From positions 1 through 61,096 of the IMG/VR virus record IMGVR_UViG_3300044633_000159: DNA of 61,096 bases, one strand, 5' to 3'. Positions 8,603-16,228 of this stretch are shown here, piece after piece. Source of the DNA: a virus. How positions within the stretch are numbered: position 1 is the first letter of the stretch; each line of letters starts with the position of its first letter. Position numbers and translations under genes: made by a program. The notes below the pieces were generated by a model. That model saw only the letters and a list, made by a program, of their open reading frames with translations. It did not search any database and was not told the origin of the DNA.

Positions 8603-10320
8603 TCCCACGGAAGTTTATCGCTAGACGTATCTAACGGTATATGAGGTATAAAACACCCTGATCTTGGTTCCCATTTAAAATGTGCTTCTGCGCCATTTTC
8701 ACCTAAGTTTTGGAACTTAACTTTTAATACCTTACATTTAACTGTTTTTTGATCATAGTCTCTATGAACTAATAAACCGTGATAAGACGCATCGTACCAT
8801 TCACCACCACCTTTAATATTGTACATCGTAGGTTCTTCTATTTTACCGTCTCTATCTTTATACATTTTAGTTGGATGAGCAACTACGATAACTAATACAT
8901 CATACTTTTTAGCAAATACCTCTATCTGTTGTAGATATTCTAATGTATAAACGTTTACATCGCCAGAAGCGTCTTGAGCTCTAACCTTATTAAACGGATC
9001 TATGACTAAGCACTTAATACCTTTACGTTTAACTAGTTCTGCGCCTTTTCTTAATACAGACTCTAACGTATAACGTTCCATGTCTATAAAAAAGTAACTA
9101 TTGTTAACGTGGTCTGCTACTTGATTCCATTTATCTCCGTGTATTTCTTCAGGCGAAGGCATATCACCCCAGGTTTTACGCATTAACTTATGAGCATGTA
9201 GATAAGTTGGTTGATTCTCAGGTGAAGCAAAAGCAGTCTTCCAACCATATTTGCCATTATATCCAACAACCATTTGGTCAACAAAGTCAGATTTACCAGA
9301 ACTAGGTATTCCAGTGACGGTAATAAACTGACCAGTATATGTACTGAATATACTATCAAAATTATCCAACCCAATTTGGAAACCAGGTTTAAATCCGTTT
9401 CTAACAAAATCTGTAACATCATCTTCTATGTCTTTAAATGTTTTAACGTTTTCTAATGGAACAGGTCTTGCTTGCGATATTCTCTGAGACAGTTTTTCTT
9501 TACCATACTTTAATAAGTATTCATTAGCGTCTTTACAGTCTTCAAACGATGCTAGATAACAAACTTCAGAACCTAATCTACGTATTAACTCTGTTTGTAA
9601 CGCTTGACCTGCAGCATCAGAATCTACTGCTAATATAATCTTTTCTTTGTCGTCAAAGTAGTCTATACAACTATCTAAGTAATCTAGATTATTAGCATTT
9701 AAAGTAGCACCGTTAGGTACAGATACTACGTTTGTCACTCCAGCTTCGTGTAGAGCTAGAACATCCATTTCACCTTCTACTATTACACAATACTCATATC
9801 CCACGATGCTGTTTATATTGTAAAATACTTTTTCCGCGCCTTTATAAAGTTTAAAATTCTTTTTGGCATCACGGTATTTTATATTAACTAGTTGATCGCC
9901 GACGAAGTAATTAAAGTGTATAGCATTCTCCTCTTTACTAGTCTGAGGCATAAATTCTTTACCATCAGATATCTGTAACTCATAAAGAGTTTCTTTAGAT
10001 ATACCTCGTGTAGCAAACCAATTAACAACCGGTTCGCTTACTTGCATTTCTTCTACGTTTATTTTAGCAGGTGGTTTAATATAAACCTTTTCGCTAGTAC
10101 CTTTACGTTGGTAAGTATGTAGTTGAAAAGTCTTATTACAATTGTGGCAAGTACCTATACCGCGTTCCCAATCGTAAGATGCGCATTTTGCTTTTTCGTT
10201 TTTAGGTTTTCTATCAGAAGAGCATAGCGGACAAACGCCTTGAGTCTTACCTTCTTCTAAACCATACTTGTTAAACGTATCAATCAAGAAGCCATTTATT
10301 TCTGTGTTATTTACTTGCAT
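8599..10320 (-). CDS. Bifunctional DNA primase-helicase, T7 gp4-like
   Basis: At 573 residues it is close to T7 gp4 (566). The N-terminal zinc-binding primase module has two Cys pairs (CPLC near 30 and CHNC near 57). A TOPRIM catalytic domain follows (VIVEGEMDVLALHEAG near 180, with LAVDSDAAGQAL near 225). The C-terminal RecA-like helicase has Walker A GIPSSGKS near 340, Walker B CLVIDPFNKV near 440, and IVVAHPTKM. It primes lagging-strand synthesis and unwinds the fork. It lies downstream of SSB and the recombination genes. A strong hairpin terminator precedes its start, so it may have its own promoter or depend on readthrough. No phage DNA polymerase was found to pair with it. Confidence 0.95.
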   Translation of the reverse strand: MQVNNTEINGFLIDTFNKYGLEEGKTQGVCPLCSSDRKPKNEKAKCASYDWERGIGTCHNCNKTFQLHTYQRKGTSEKVYIKPPAKINVEEMQVSEPVVNWFATRGISKETLYELQISDGKEFMPQTSKEENAIHFNYFVGDQLVNIKYRDAKKNFKLYKGAEKVFYNINSIVGYEYCVIVEGEMDVLALHEAGVTNVVSVPNGATLNANNLDYLDSCIDYFDDKEKIILAVDSDAAGQALQTELIRRLGSEVCYLASFEDCKDANEYLLKYGKEKLSQRISQARPVPLENVKTFKDIEDDVTDFVRNGFKPGFQIGLDNFDSIFSTYTGQFITVTGIPSSGKSDFVDQMVVGYNGKYGWKTAFASPENQPTYLHAHKLMRKTWGDMPSPEEIHGDKWNQVADHVNNSYFFIDMERYTLESVLRKGAELVKRKGIKCLVIDPFNKVRAQDASGDVNVYTLEYLQQIEVFAKKYDVLVIVVAHPTKMYKDRDGKIEEPTMYNIKGGGEWYDASYHGLLVHRDYDQKTVKCKVLKVKFQNLGENGAEAHFKWEPRSGCFIPHIPLDTSSDKLPWE

Positions 10321-10353
10321 TTACTTGATTTAATTGTTACTAATTATAGATAG

Positions 10354-10376
10354 AAAAACCCCAATAAATGGGGTTT
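10354..10376 (-). terminator. Rho-independent terminator between SSB and primase-helicase
   Basis: On the minus strand AAACCCC pairs with GGGGTTT across an ATTTATT loop and runs directly into a T tract. It stands 30-odd bases upstream of the primase-helicase start, so it would end or weaken transcription coming from SSB, and it closes the structured stretch at 10388-10470. Confidence 0.8.
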
Positions 10377-10387
10377 ATCTAACCAAC

Positions 10388-10470
10388 GTTACTGTGTGGT
10401 AGTTCAGTTATCTGCTCGTTTACTGACTATTAACCTATCTGTGCAGAAATCGGGCCACATTCATAGTAAC
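10388..10470 (-). ncRNA. Candidate structured RNA between SSB and the terminator
   Basis: The 150-base gap after SSB is not coding. Its ends pair: GTTACT at one side with AGTAAC at the other, then TGTGG with CCACA, then TCTGC with GCAGA inside, giving a nested long-range fold that begins five bases after the SSB stop and is followed by the terminator. It could be a small RNA released by processing, a 3' UTR that protects the ssb transcript, or a regulator of the primase gene. The fold was found by eye and no family is recognised. Confidence 0.4.
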
Positions 10471-10474
10471 TATT

Positions 10475-10789
10475 TTAAAATGGTAAATCATCTTCTACTA
10501 CTACTTGTTTTTTAGCAGGAGCACTTTGTTGTTGACCATCTTTAGGTGCTACATCTACGTTTTGACCGTTTGTCCATATAACCTTTACGTTACCTAAATA
10601 AACTTTAGGAGTTTTAGATTCACGCTCTTCCTTGCTTTGACTGACAGTAATAGGACCTTGATTTCCAAAGTTGTCACACTCATCGTTTATAGTTATAGAG
10701 ATAGGTAAATACTTACCTTTCTTTCCGTCTATAATCTTGTGTTTAGGAATGTCGTTTAGATTAATACTCGCATTGATAATTGAAGCCAT
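10475..10789 (-). CDS. ssb: Single-stranded DNA-binding protein
   Basis: The 104-residue protein has a small beta-rich body (residues about 1-80) and a Gln/Pro/Lys linker leading to an acidic tip ending DDLPF. That acidic tip with a terminal Pro-Phe is the hallmark by which SSB proteins recruit replication partners. The body is shorter than E. coli SSB and diverged, but the tail plus the position between nuclease/ERF genes and the primase-helicase makes the call good. A noncoding structured stretch and terminator follow it. Confidence 0.82.
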   Translation of the reverse strand: MASIINASINLNDIPKHKIIDGKKGKYLPISITINDECDNFGNQGPITVSQSKEERESKTPKVYLGNVKVIWTNGQNVDVAPKDGQQQSAPAKKQVVVEDDLPF

Positions 10790-10790
10790 A

Positions 10791-10928
10791 TTATACTTGA
10801 TTTAATTTGTTAAAAAATTGTTTAATTCTACCGTAAACACTTAACTGTTCTTTAGTCTGTTTTAATTCTTTTAAAACTTCTGGTTCTTCAGGTTTAATAG
10901 ACGTAAATGGTTTCTTTTTGTTACTCAT
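10791..10928 (-). CDS. 45-residue basic protein, unknown
   Basis: A 45-codon frame fills the gap between the nuclease gene and ssb, ending just before the ssb start. The product is basic at the N terminus (MSNKKKPFTSIKPEEPE) and helical after that. Tight spacing on both sides supports it as a real gene. Function unknown. Confidence 0.6.
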   Translation of the reverse strand: MSNKKKPFTSIKPEEPEVLKELKQTKEQLSVYGRIKQFFNKLNQV

Positions 10929-10936
10929 ACTTGTTT

Positions 10937-11668
10937 TTATAAAGTTAAATTAATAAAATAATTCTCTGGAATAAAGTCTGGGTCATTGTAAAACAACTCG
11001 TATGCTTCAACTGCTTTTTCTACTTTCTCTTTACCTCTTGCTAAGAACTCTTCTGAACAGTCAAATATACCTATTTGATGTGTTCCTTTGTCTATAGCCA
11101 TAAATACAAGGTCATAACCAAATAGATGTTTGTATATATACGCTTGACTATCGTAGTTATACTTTTTAGCAGAATACCTAAAGTCTAATATATTAGACGT
11201 TGTTTTAAGATCTATGATTATTTTTTCTGAATGGTTTAATATATCTGCTTTGCCTTTCCACATTTGACCACATATTTCCGATATACCAGGTATCTCGTAA
11301 TCATTATTATCTGCTCTTATCAAACCTCTACATACTTCGTTTGCTAGAACCTTGTCTATCATCACCTCTAACTGATCTACTTCATGCTGTAATAGACACA
11401 TTTCGCCTCCAGACATTTCTTTGTAGATATTTGTATTCCTTGTAGATGATTGCACAATCTTGTACTTTTTTAATTTATCAGGTTCTAGTATAGCTGTATG
11501 GAAATAACCGCCGACTAAGAAGTTTATATTAGGTTGTTGAGGTTGTCTTAAAGCTAAAGGGTTAGTTAGTAATGTCATTATGTTTGAATTACTTAAGAAC
11601 TGTTGACCAAATTCGCCATAGTAATCTTCATCGTTTTTTAACCTTTCTAAGATTAATTCTTTTTTCAT
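10937..11668 (-). CDS. PD-(D/E)XK exonuclease, RecE / DUF3799-like
   Basis: The 243-residue protein has FLVGGYFHTAILEPDKL near 50 (the RecB-family GxxxHxxxLEP helix), then MWKGKADILN near 150 with the metal-binding Asp, IIIDLKTTSN near 162 giving DxK, and YDSQAYIYKHLFG near 185 (the QxxxY motif). This matches RecE-type phage exonucleases that resect duplex ends to single strands. The adjacent ERF gene supplies the annealing partner, making a two-component recombination system. The genes are one base apart. Confidence 0.85.
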   Translation of the reverse strand: MKKELILERLKNDEDYYGEFGQQFLSNSNIMTLLTNPLALRQPQQPNINFLVGGYFHTAILEPDKLKKYKIVQSSTRNTNIYKEMSGGEMCLLQHEVDQLEVMIDKVLANEVCRGLIRADNNDYEIPGISEICGQMWKGKADILNHSEKIIIDLKTTSNILDFRYSAKKYNYDSQAYIYKHLFGYDLVFMAIDKGTHQIGIFDCSEEFLARGKEKVEKAVEAYELFYNDPDFIPENYFINLTL

Positions 11669-11669
11669 A

Positions 11670-12236
11670 TTATAGTGTTGTTAAGATTTTTTCTGCTTCT
11701 TTACTTAATTCGTATTTACCTTTGATAGTATCGATAGAGCCGCCACTAGAAACAAACGTTTTAGCTTTTTCAAAAGCATCGTCCTTAACATCTAATTTTA
11801 CCTTTGGTTTAGTTTGATCTGTTTTACCATGTGTATTTGAAGCATCGGCGTCAGCAGTATCATCTATTAATAATAGATTACCAAGAGCATATTTTTTGCC
11901 GTAAGAAGATGCTGAACCGAAAGCTTGTGGCGTCTGCATGCCTTTTTGTTGTAAATCCACGCCTACAATTGCTTTAACTTCAATTGACTTATCGCTGAAG
12001 GCATCGTGTATAGCAGCTCTGCTAATGATAACCGGGAGATCATGAGAATAAATATAATCCTCGTTAATTGTAAAATAAACACCGTACTTTTCGTTAAAAG
12101 GTTTTAAACCTTCTAATATATCCTCAGCGGATCTAAAATTGTACCTGCCGAAAGGATTATACCTGCTTTTATTAGCTTTGAATTCAACTTGAATTCTAGA
12201 CAGTTTAACAGACAATTCCATTGCTTGATTTTCCAT
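11670..12236 (-). CDS. ERF-family single-strand annealing protein
   Basis: The 188-residue protein carries the ERF superfamily core: YNPFGRYNFRSAEDILEGLK near residue 27-46 and the strongly conserved GSASSYGKKYALGNLLLID near 106-124, followed by an acidic DDTADADASN stretch. ERF proteins, like P22 Erf, bind single strands and promote annealing and circularisation. It is coupled to the RecE-like nuclease downstream. The C-terminal 50 residues form a small charged helical tail. About 80 noncoding bases separate it from the sigma factor; I see no clear promoter there. Confidence 0.88.
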   Translation of the reverse strand: MENQAMELSVKLSRIQVEFKANKSRYNPFGRYNFRSAEDILEGLKPFNEKYGVYFTINEDYIYSHDLPVIISRAAIHDAFSDKSIEVKAIVGVDLQQKGMQTPQAFGSASSYGKKYALGNLLLIDDTADADASNTHGKTDQTKPKVKLDVKDDAFEKAKTFVSSGGSIDTIKGKYELSKEAEKILTTL

Positions 12237-12316
12237 ATATTTGATTTAATTGTTTAATACTTATATCTATATAATTACACGTTTTATCCAATATTTAGGA
12301 CAAATTTCAATATAAC

Positions 12317-13096
12317 TTAAAGATAGTCAATCACTTGCGAAGTGTCTACGTTTTCTATCAACTTGTTTATAGCTAACTTTTTTAATTCAGATATTCTAAC
12401 ATAAGAACTAGGACCTTTAAATCCTAATATACCAGAAATCTGATTAGCAGAGTGTTTGTCGCAATCTAATCCAAAACTAAGTCTTAACACTTCAGATTCT
12501 ATAAACGTTAAATGCTTTTTAAATAAACTAAATAAATAAGCGTTAAGTATATCTATATTATATTCTTTAGACTTGTCTTCGTATTGAGTTTCTCTGTGCT
12601 CTTCGTCTATTCCATTAGAGTCTGTATTTTCTTCAAAACCCTCGTCCATACTTTTAAATATACTGTTAAAGAACATCTCAACTATATATTTATCTTCAGG
12701 ATTTCTACGCATCTCGTTTAATTTATGTTCCGGAATACGTATAGAACCTCTATTAATGTCTATCGCGCGCCGTATCGAACCCTTTATCCGTTTAGACAGA
12801 AACGATTTAATCGTCTGTTCTTGGTCCTTAGATTCATTTATTTTGTCCCACTCTATTCTGTCAATAGCAAATATTAAACCTATACTACCTTCTTGAATTA
12901 TATCGGTTATATCCATAATACCTGACGCTTGATCAGCTGTAGAAAACTTTTTAGCTATATTTTCTACTAAAGGTAAAAACGTAGCTATTAGATCGTCTCT
13001 GGATAATTGATTGTAATCTTTTTTGTCGATGTTGCTTATAGTCTTTTTAAGGTCAGACTTATAACGCAAATAATTTTCTAGGTTATACTTTTTCAT
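12317..13096 (-). CDS. Sigma-70-family RNA polymerase sigma factor
   Basis: The 259-residue protein has region 2 at about residues 45-135 (DIIQEGSIGLIFAIDRIEW for core binding and FLSKRIKGSIRRAIDINRG for -10 recognition, followed by SIRIPEHK) and region 4 at about 193-250 (LTFIESEVLRLSFGLD and a helix-turn-helix through SANQISGILGF). Between them is an acidic linker; region 1.1 is absent. It would redirect host RNA polymerase to phage promoters. The natural target candidates are the repeated elements with GGACTT and GATAAT boxes on the same strand, but this link is inference. Its start overlaps the upstream gene by 14 bases. Confidence 0.88.
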   Translation of the reverse strand: MKKYNLENYLRYKSDLKKTISNIDKKDYNQLSRDDLIATFLPLVENIAKKFSTADQASGIMDITDIIQEGSIGLIFAIDRIEWDKINESKDQEQTIKSFLSKRIKGSIRRAIDINRGSIRIPEHKLNEMRRNPEDKYIVEMFFNSIFKSMDEGFEENTDSNGIDEEHRETQYEDKSKEYNIDILNAYLFSLFKKHLTFIESEVLRLSFGLDCDKHSANQISGILGFKGPSSYVRISELKKLAINKLIENVDTSQVIDYL

Positions 13097-13403
13097 TTAA
13101 CTTTTTTATTATGTCTTGTTTTATTTTCTCGTGAACTTCTAATGCATCTTCATAAGAAGTATGTCTAAATTGTACGCATTGATCGAATTCTACAAAGTTA
13201 CAACTAAAAGTCATTGTTTCCCATAATATAGGGTTTTTACCGTCATGAGAATGATCTAAACCAAGAAATACTGTAGATAGATAAACATCTTTTATATATT
13301 CTTGTTTTACAGCTTTTTTATCTGGATTCTTTTCAATCCACTCACAATATTCTGATCCAGTAACAGCAACAGGTTTGTTGTCTTCATCTAATTTGTACCA
13401 CAT
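13083..13403 (-). CDS. Conserved small phage protein, unknown
   Basis: A 106-residue protein with WYKLDEDNKPVAV at the start and the block STVFLGLDHSHDGKNPILWE in the middle. A similar block (VxTVFLGLDHxF...P.LWETM) recurs in small phage proteins of unknown role, and I recognise the type but not a function. The C terminus is a charged helix. It overlaps the sigma-factor and the helix-turn-helix genes, so it is co-expressed with regulators. Confidence 0.72.
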   Translation of the reverse strand: MWYKLDEDNKPVAVTGSEYCEWIEKNPDKKAVKQEYIKDVYLSTVFLGLDHSHDGKNPILWETMTFSCNFVEFDQCVQFRHTSYEDALEVHEKIKQDIIKKLNEKV

Positions 13404-14017
13404 AGTTCTTGATTTAATAATTCTTTTTCTTTTTTAAGTTCTTTGCCGATGTTTCTGTATATTGTTCTAGGAGAACAACAGAGATATTTCGCTAGTTTTT
13501 CAACAGTAATTTTATCGCCATCGTCGTGAGTGTATAGCATGGCATCGTAGATCTCTGACTCTGATAATTTTTTACGACCGATAATTTGACCTACGATTTG
13601 TAGTTTCTGTTCTGTACTTAACATACAATTGTCTTTAAATATTATCTTACGTAACTTATTCTTAGGAGGAGATTCTAAGTCTGCCATGCTAACCTCATAA
13701 ATAATAGTTTTTAAAACATGCTCTGATATTGTAAATGTAACAAAATTATTTGAAGTATCACAGATAAATCTACATAAAGATTCTAAATTGTCTTGATCTA
13801 ACTTAGGGTTAAGATACCATATAACCAACAGATGCCATTTTAAACTTTTATAAGTATTTATTTTAGCTTTGCTTCTAAATAACTCGTAGCATTCATACGT
13901 TCCGTCTTGGTAATAATAACCCCAGTCATATATATCCGTTGGTTTATCATTAACTGGAAACCTTCGGTATATTATTCTTTTATCGATCAAGTATTTAATA
14001 TTTCTATCATGTGACAT
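13388..14017 (-). CDS. DNA-binding protein with C-terminal helix-turn-helix; candidate regulator
   Basis: The 209-residue protein is mainly helical. Its C terminus holds a clear helix-turn-helix, KITVEKLAKYLCCSPRTIYRNIG near residues 170-193, of the Trp-repressor/resolvase-like type; the rest has no recognised domain. The start codon is preceded by AAGGGGCTA, a good ribosome-binding site for this genome. That start region is one half of a long-spaced inverted repeat (14012-14053) that recurs near 22.1 and 24.6 kb, so autoregulation is possible. It is the first gene of the group that carries the sigma factor. Confidence 0.72.
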   Translation of the reverse strand: MSHDRNIKYLIDKRIIYRRFPVNDKPTDIYDWGYYYQDGTYECYELFRSKAKINTYKSLKWHLLVIWYLNPKLDQDNLESLCRFICDTSNNFVTFTISEHVLKTIIYEVSMADLESPPKNKLRKIIFKDNCMLSTEQKLQIVGQIIGRKKLSESEIYDAMLYTHDDGDKITVEKLAKYLCCSPRTIYRNIGKELKKEKELLNQELCGTN

Positions 14018-14053
14018 TAGCCCCTTATTATTTATATATACACCCTATTGTCA
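14012..14053. promoter_or_regulatory. Long-spaced inverted repeat, copy A (candidate operator)
   Basis: TGACATTAG on one side and CTATTGTCA on the other form an inverted repeat with outer boxes 37 bases apart, matching two more copies at 22121 and 24546. The left half covers the start codon and ribosome-binding site of the helix-turn-helix gene; the right half lies in the end of a 39-codon gene upstream. Eight of nine positions of the half-sites are complementary, with the same mismatch position in all three copies. Confidence 0.55.
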
Positions 14054-14151
14054 CAGTATATATCATTATTAATATATTCTTCACTACAAATCATTTCATC
14101 ATACTCTGTTTCGTTTTTTATTTTTTCAAATAATTCTCTGTTTAACCCCAT
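14032..14151 (-). CDS. 39-residue protein, doubtful
   Basis: A short frame from ATG 14151 ends just before the helix-turn-helix gene. It encodes an acidic peptide beginning MGLNRELFEKIKNETEYDE. Its last codons overlap one half of the inverted repeat, so part of its sequence may be constrained as DNA rather than protein. There is no independent evidence for translation beyond position and phase of neighbours. Confidence 0.45.
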   Translation of the reverse strand: MGLNRELFEKIKNETEYDEMICSEEYINNDIYCDNRVYI

Positions 14152-14170
14152 ACTTAAAAGGCTATTTACA

Positions 14171-14446
14171 TTAAATTTCGGAAATCCTAGATTTTAAATA
14201 CTCTATACGCTCGGAACATGCCGATGCTTTTTCGTATTCTTCAGTCTTTTCGTAAGCATCTATCATTATCCGTAGCTTAGTTATTTCCATTATCATCTTG
14301 TCTTTTTCGCTGACTCGCTCGTGGACTTCGATAGGTACATTGCTAGCTTCTAGATCTCTAATAAATTCTTTGTCAAGTTGTTTCTGCTTTTCCATAAGTT
14401 TACCCACAATAACATCGGCTAATTCATCCATTTCTTTTTTTGTCAT
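14171..14446 (-). CDS. Helical protein with UVR-like C-terminal hairpin, unknown
   Basis: The 91-residue protein is helical throughout. Its C terminus (ITKLRIMIDAYEKTEEYEKA followed by ERIEYLKSR) resembles the UVR coiled-coil hairpin of UvrB/UvrC that mediates protein pairing, but this may be only general similarity. It lies directly downstream of one promoter-like element (14464-14491), which would put it at the head of a short transcript. Confidence 0.68.
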   Translation of the reverse strand: MTKKEMDELADVIVGKLMEKQKQLDKEFIRDLEASNVPIEVHERVSEKDKMIMEITKLRIMIDAYEKTEEYEKASACSERIEYLKSRISEI

Positions 14447-14463
14447 ATATAATTATTTTAAAT

Positions 14464-14491
14464 ATTATCCGTTCTGTAAACTTTTAAGTCC
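14464..14491 (-). promoter_or_regulatory. GGACTT / 16 bases / GATAAT promoter-like element, copy 1
   Basis: On the minus strand CACGGACTT is followed after exactly 16 bases by GATAAT. This is the same arrangement as at 19323, 21608, 22030, 22775, 23253, 23690 and 24233. Here it overlaps the 3' end of the 53-codon gene and lies 18 bases upstream of the 91-residue gene it would serve. Confidence 0.6.
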
Positions 14492-14626
14492 GTGTAGTGA
14501 TTCGATATTCCGTTTGTTGCTACTATATAACCTATTGCCTTTGCAGTAATCGCAACTACCGTGGTTTCTACATTGTTTATCAAATCTTCTAGACTTTCTA
14601 TAAGCTTGTTTAACTGTTCTACTCAT
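14465..14626 (-). CDS. 53-residue Cys-containing basic protein
   Basis: Encodes a basic protein starting MSRTVKQAYRKSRRFDKQC and continuing RNHGSCDYCKGNR. The three close cysteines plus a histidine could bind a zinc ion. Similar short RRFD-CRNHGSC-YC proteins occur in phages and are uncharacterised. The start overlaps the stop of the upstream membrane peptide gene (ATGA). Its final codons coincide with a promoter-like element. Confidence 0.68.
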   Translation of the reverse strand: MSRTVKQAYRKSRRFDKQCRNHGSCDYCKGNRLYSSNKRNIESLHGLKSLQNG

Positions 14627-14730
14627 AAAACTATTTCTTTAAGTTCTATCATCTTTAATATTAAGAATACGCCAATTACAAGCGCGCAGTATAATATATA
14701 AAGCATTAATGAAAATGCATTTTTTTTCAT
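14623..14730 (-). CDS. 35-residue single-pass membrane peptide
   Basis: A short frame starting MKKNAFSLMLYILYCALVIG gives one strongly hydrophobic helix with a Lys-containing start and a charged end. It is coupled by ATGA overlap to the 53-residue gene. It could be a small inner-membrane effector or exclusion factor; nothing more can be said. Confidence 0.55.
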   Translation of the reverse strand: MKKNAFSLMLYILYCALVIGVFLILKMIELKEIVL

Positions 14731-14731
14731 A

Positions 14732-14983
14732 CTAATCTAATAAAGTCATATAAGCTTTAGGACTGTTGTCTTTGAACCACCATAGACCATCATAGAACCG
14801 TTTAGATAAACTGTTATCGCCGCTTGTGCCAGATAATATCATCTCTGCACCTTTTATAAAGTCGTACATGCTTAATTCTTCGCCTGTTAAAACACACGTT
14901 TCACCACTGTAAGGATTTGTTACTTCGCATCCTTGAGTGTAAATTTCTCCGTCAAACCATTCTGGTAATAATTTTTTACTCAT
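14732..14983 (-). CDS. Conserved small phage protein, unknown
   Basis: The 83-residue protein contains LLPEWFDGEIYTQGCEVTN and TGEELSMYDFIKGAEMILSG, a pattern I have seen in many uncharacterised small phage proteins. It is acidic and soluble. It overlaps the upstream gene by eight bases and is followed immediately by the membrane peptide gene. Confidence 0.72.
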   Translation of the reverse strand: MSKKLLPEWFDGEIYTQGCEVTNPYSGETCVLTGEELSMYDFIKGAEMILSGTSGDNSLSKRFYDGLWWFKDNSPKAYMTLLD

Positions 14984-15233
14984 GATCTTGTTTATATTTG
15001 TTAATTAAATCTTTTAAGCCTTTCTTTTTTTCTTCATTAAAAACATCATATAATCCTAACTTCTCATCTTCTTGCATAATATCTATTAAATGTTGTTTAG
15101 TGTCTTCGTATATCTCTAATAGTTCGTATTCTAAATACGTTTCATCATACTTACTTTTAGCGTAAAGTATTTCTTGTTTGTAGTTTCTATTCCTATAAGG
15201 GTAATATTCATCTAGCCATTTCTTGAATGTCAT
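14976..15233 (-). CDS. Acidic helical protein, unknown
   Basis: An 85-residue protein, Tyr-rich at the N terminus (LDEYYPYRNRNYKQE) and helical with many Glu and Lys afterward. It overlaps both neighbours by a few bases, which supports translation. No family is recognised. Confidence 0.68.
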   Translation of the reverse strand: MTFKKWLDEYYPYRNRNYKQEILYAKSKYDETYLEYELLEIYEDTKQHLIDIMQEDEKLGLYDVFNEEKKKGLKDLINKYKQDHE

Positions 15234-15556
15234 AAGTTTATCTGTATTTTACGTGTTTCGCAACTCATCTTGTGTATAGCACTCGTCTGTCCACAGCTAC
15301 TGCAATAATCATCTTGCGTACACTTTGGATAGTTGCATTGTTCTAAATTACATATCTCACCTTCGCGCTTAACGCCATTGTGTTTGCACTTGTTTGAGTC
15401 TTTACCGTTAGGCCAAAAGTATGAACAACTTGTTTCATCATCTTCAGGACTAAAGTTAGCATAGGATTGCCAAAAATCATTAGGAGTAACTGTAAACCTA
15501 TGGCAATAATCTTTTGAGGGGCAATGTAGGTTTCTACACATTGAAATATCTGGCAT
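15230..15556 (-). CDS. Cysteine-rich protein with two putative metal-binding modules
   Basis: The 108-residue protein has about 14 cysteines. The N-terminal half (CRNLHCPSKDYCHRFT) matches a Cys module seen in small phage proteins; the C-terminal half (CNLEQCNYPKC then CSSCGQ) looks like a second zinc or iron-sulfur site. It may bind nucleic acid or act in redox chemistry; the metal is not known. It is coupled to the downstream gene by a four-base overlap. Confidence 0.7.
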   Translation of the reverse strand: MPDISMCRNLHCPSKDYCHRFTVTPNDFWQSYANFSPEDDETSCSYFWPNGKDSNKCKHNGVKREGEICNLEQCNYPKCTQDDYCSSCGQTSAIHKMSCETRKIQINL

Positions 15557-15558
15557 AA

Positions 15559-15762
15559 TTATAGTTCTTTTAAAATGTTACCGTTATTATCTAACCAACC
15601 ACCTTCTATAAAAGCATTTGCTGCTCGACCATAATGGTCTTGTAATGACCATGCTACATTAGTTTTAACCATATCAGAAAACAGTTCTATTATTTCTTTA
15701 TCATTAAGCATGCCATATTCAAATTGCATTATTTGATCTACAAAGTCTTTAGTTCTTTTCAT
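15559..15762 (-). CDS. Conserved small phage protein, unknown
   Basis: A 67-residue protein with LNDKEIIELFSDMVKTN and AWSLQDHYGRAANAFIEGGW. Proteins with this LQ-HYGR-A-A-I pattern are widespread small phage proteins without known function. It is helical and soluble and sits in the tight block of small early genes. Confidence 0.74.
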   Translation of the reverse strand: MKRTKDFVDQIMQFEYGMLNDKEIIELFSDMVKTNVAWSLQDHYGRAANAFIEGGWLDNNGNILKEL

Positions 15763-15765
15763 TAA

Positions 15766-15972
15766 TTATCTATTTTTTTCTATTAAAGTAAATAAATACA
15801 TGTAAATTAATTTTTCTTCCTCAGTTTGTTCTATAACACCCTGTAATTGCTCTGCGTCTATACCACCTGTATTATCATACTTTAAGTTTTCACGCAATCT
15901 TTGTAATTCAAAGTTTAATGTAGTTAATTTAGCGTAAACCTTGTCAAACGCTTTTTCTTTTATATCTTGCAT
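15766..15972 (-). CDS. Small coiled-coil protein, unknown
   Basis: A 68-residue all-helical protein with heptad-like Leu spacing (YAKLTTLNFELQRLRENL) and a Gln/Glu-rich centre. It lies three bases upstream of the next gene. No family is recognised. Confidence 0.66.
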   Translation of the reverse strand: MQDIKEKAFDKVYAKLTTLNFELQRLRENLKYDNTGGIDAEQLQGVIEQTEEEKLIYMYLFTLIEKNR

Positions 15973-15988
15973 GTTATGTTAGTTATTA

Positions 15989-16213
15989 TTAAGTTATAAC
16001 TTTTATAAAATTACCTTGTTGGTCACAAATCAAAGTTAAATCATACTCATGATCTAAAAAATCCATAATACTAATTATAGACATCATAAGATGTTGAGCG
16101 CTAGCATTAAAGTCATGTACACTACCAGTAAAACCTTTAGATATAACATAGTCATATATAAATACCCAATCTACAACTCTGTCATTCCTCATTTTAATAT
16201 ATCTTTCCTTCAT
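15989..16213 (-). CDS. Small protein, unknown
   Basis: A 74-residue protein with WVFIYDYVISKGFTGS and a C-terminal YDLTLICDQQGNFIKVIT. The chosen ATG at 16213 gives MKERYIKMRNDR; a second ATG six codons on is possible. A terminator lies just upstream, so it should have its own promoter or receive readthrough. Confidence 0.64.
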   Translation of the reverse strand: MKERYIKMRNDRVVDWVFIYDYVISKGFTGSVHDFNASAQHLMMSIISIMDFLDHEYDLTLICDQQGNFIKVIT

Positions 16214-16228
16214 AATATACAGTTGTTA

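Noticed and set aside
10388-10470. tRNA on either strand in the ssb-primase gap
   Set aside because: The outer stems pair, but there is no TTC-containing T loop and no anticodon arm.
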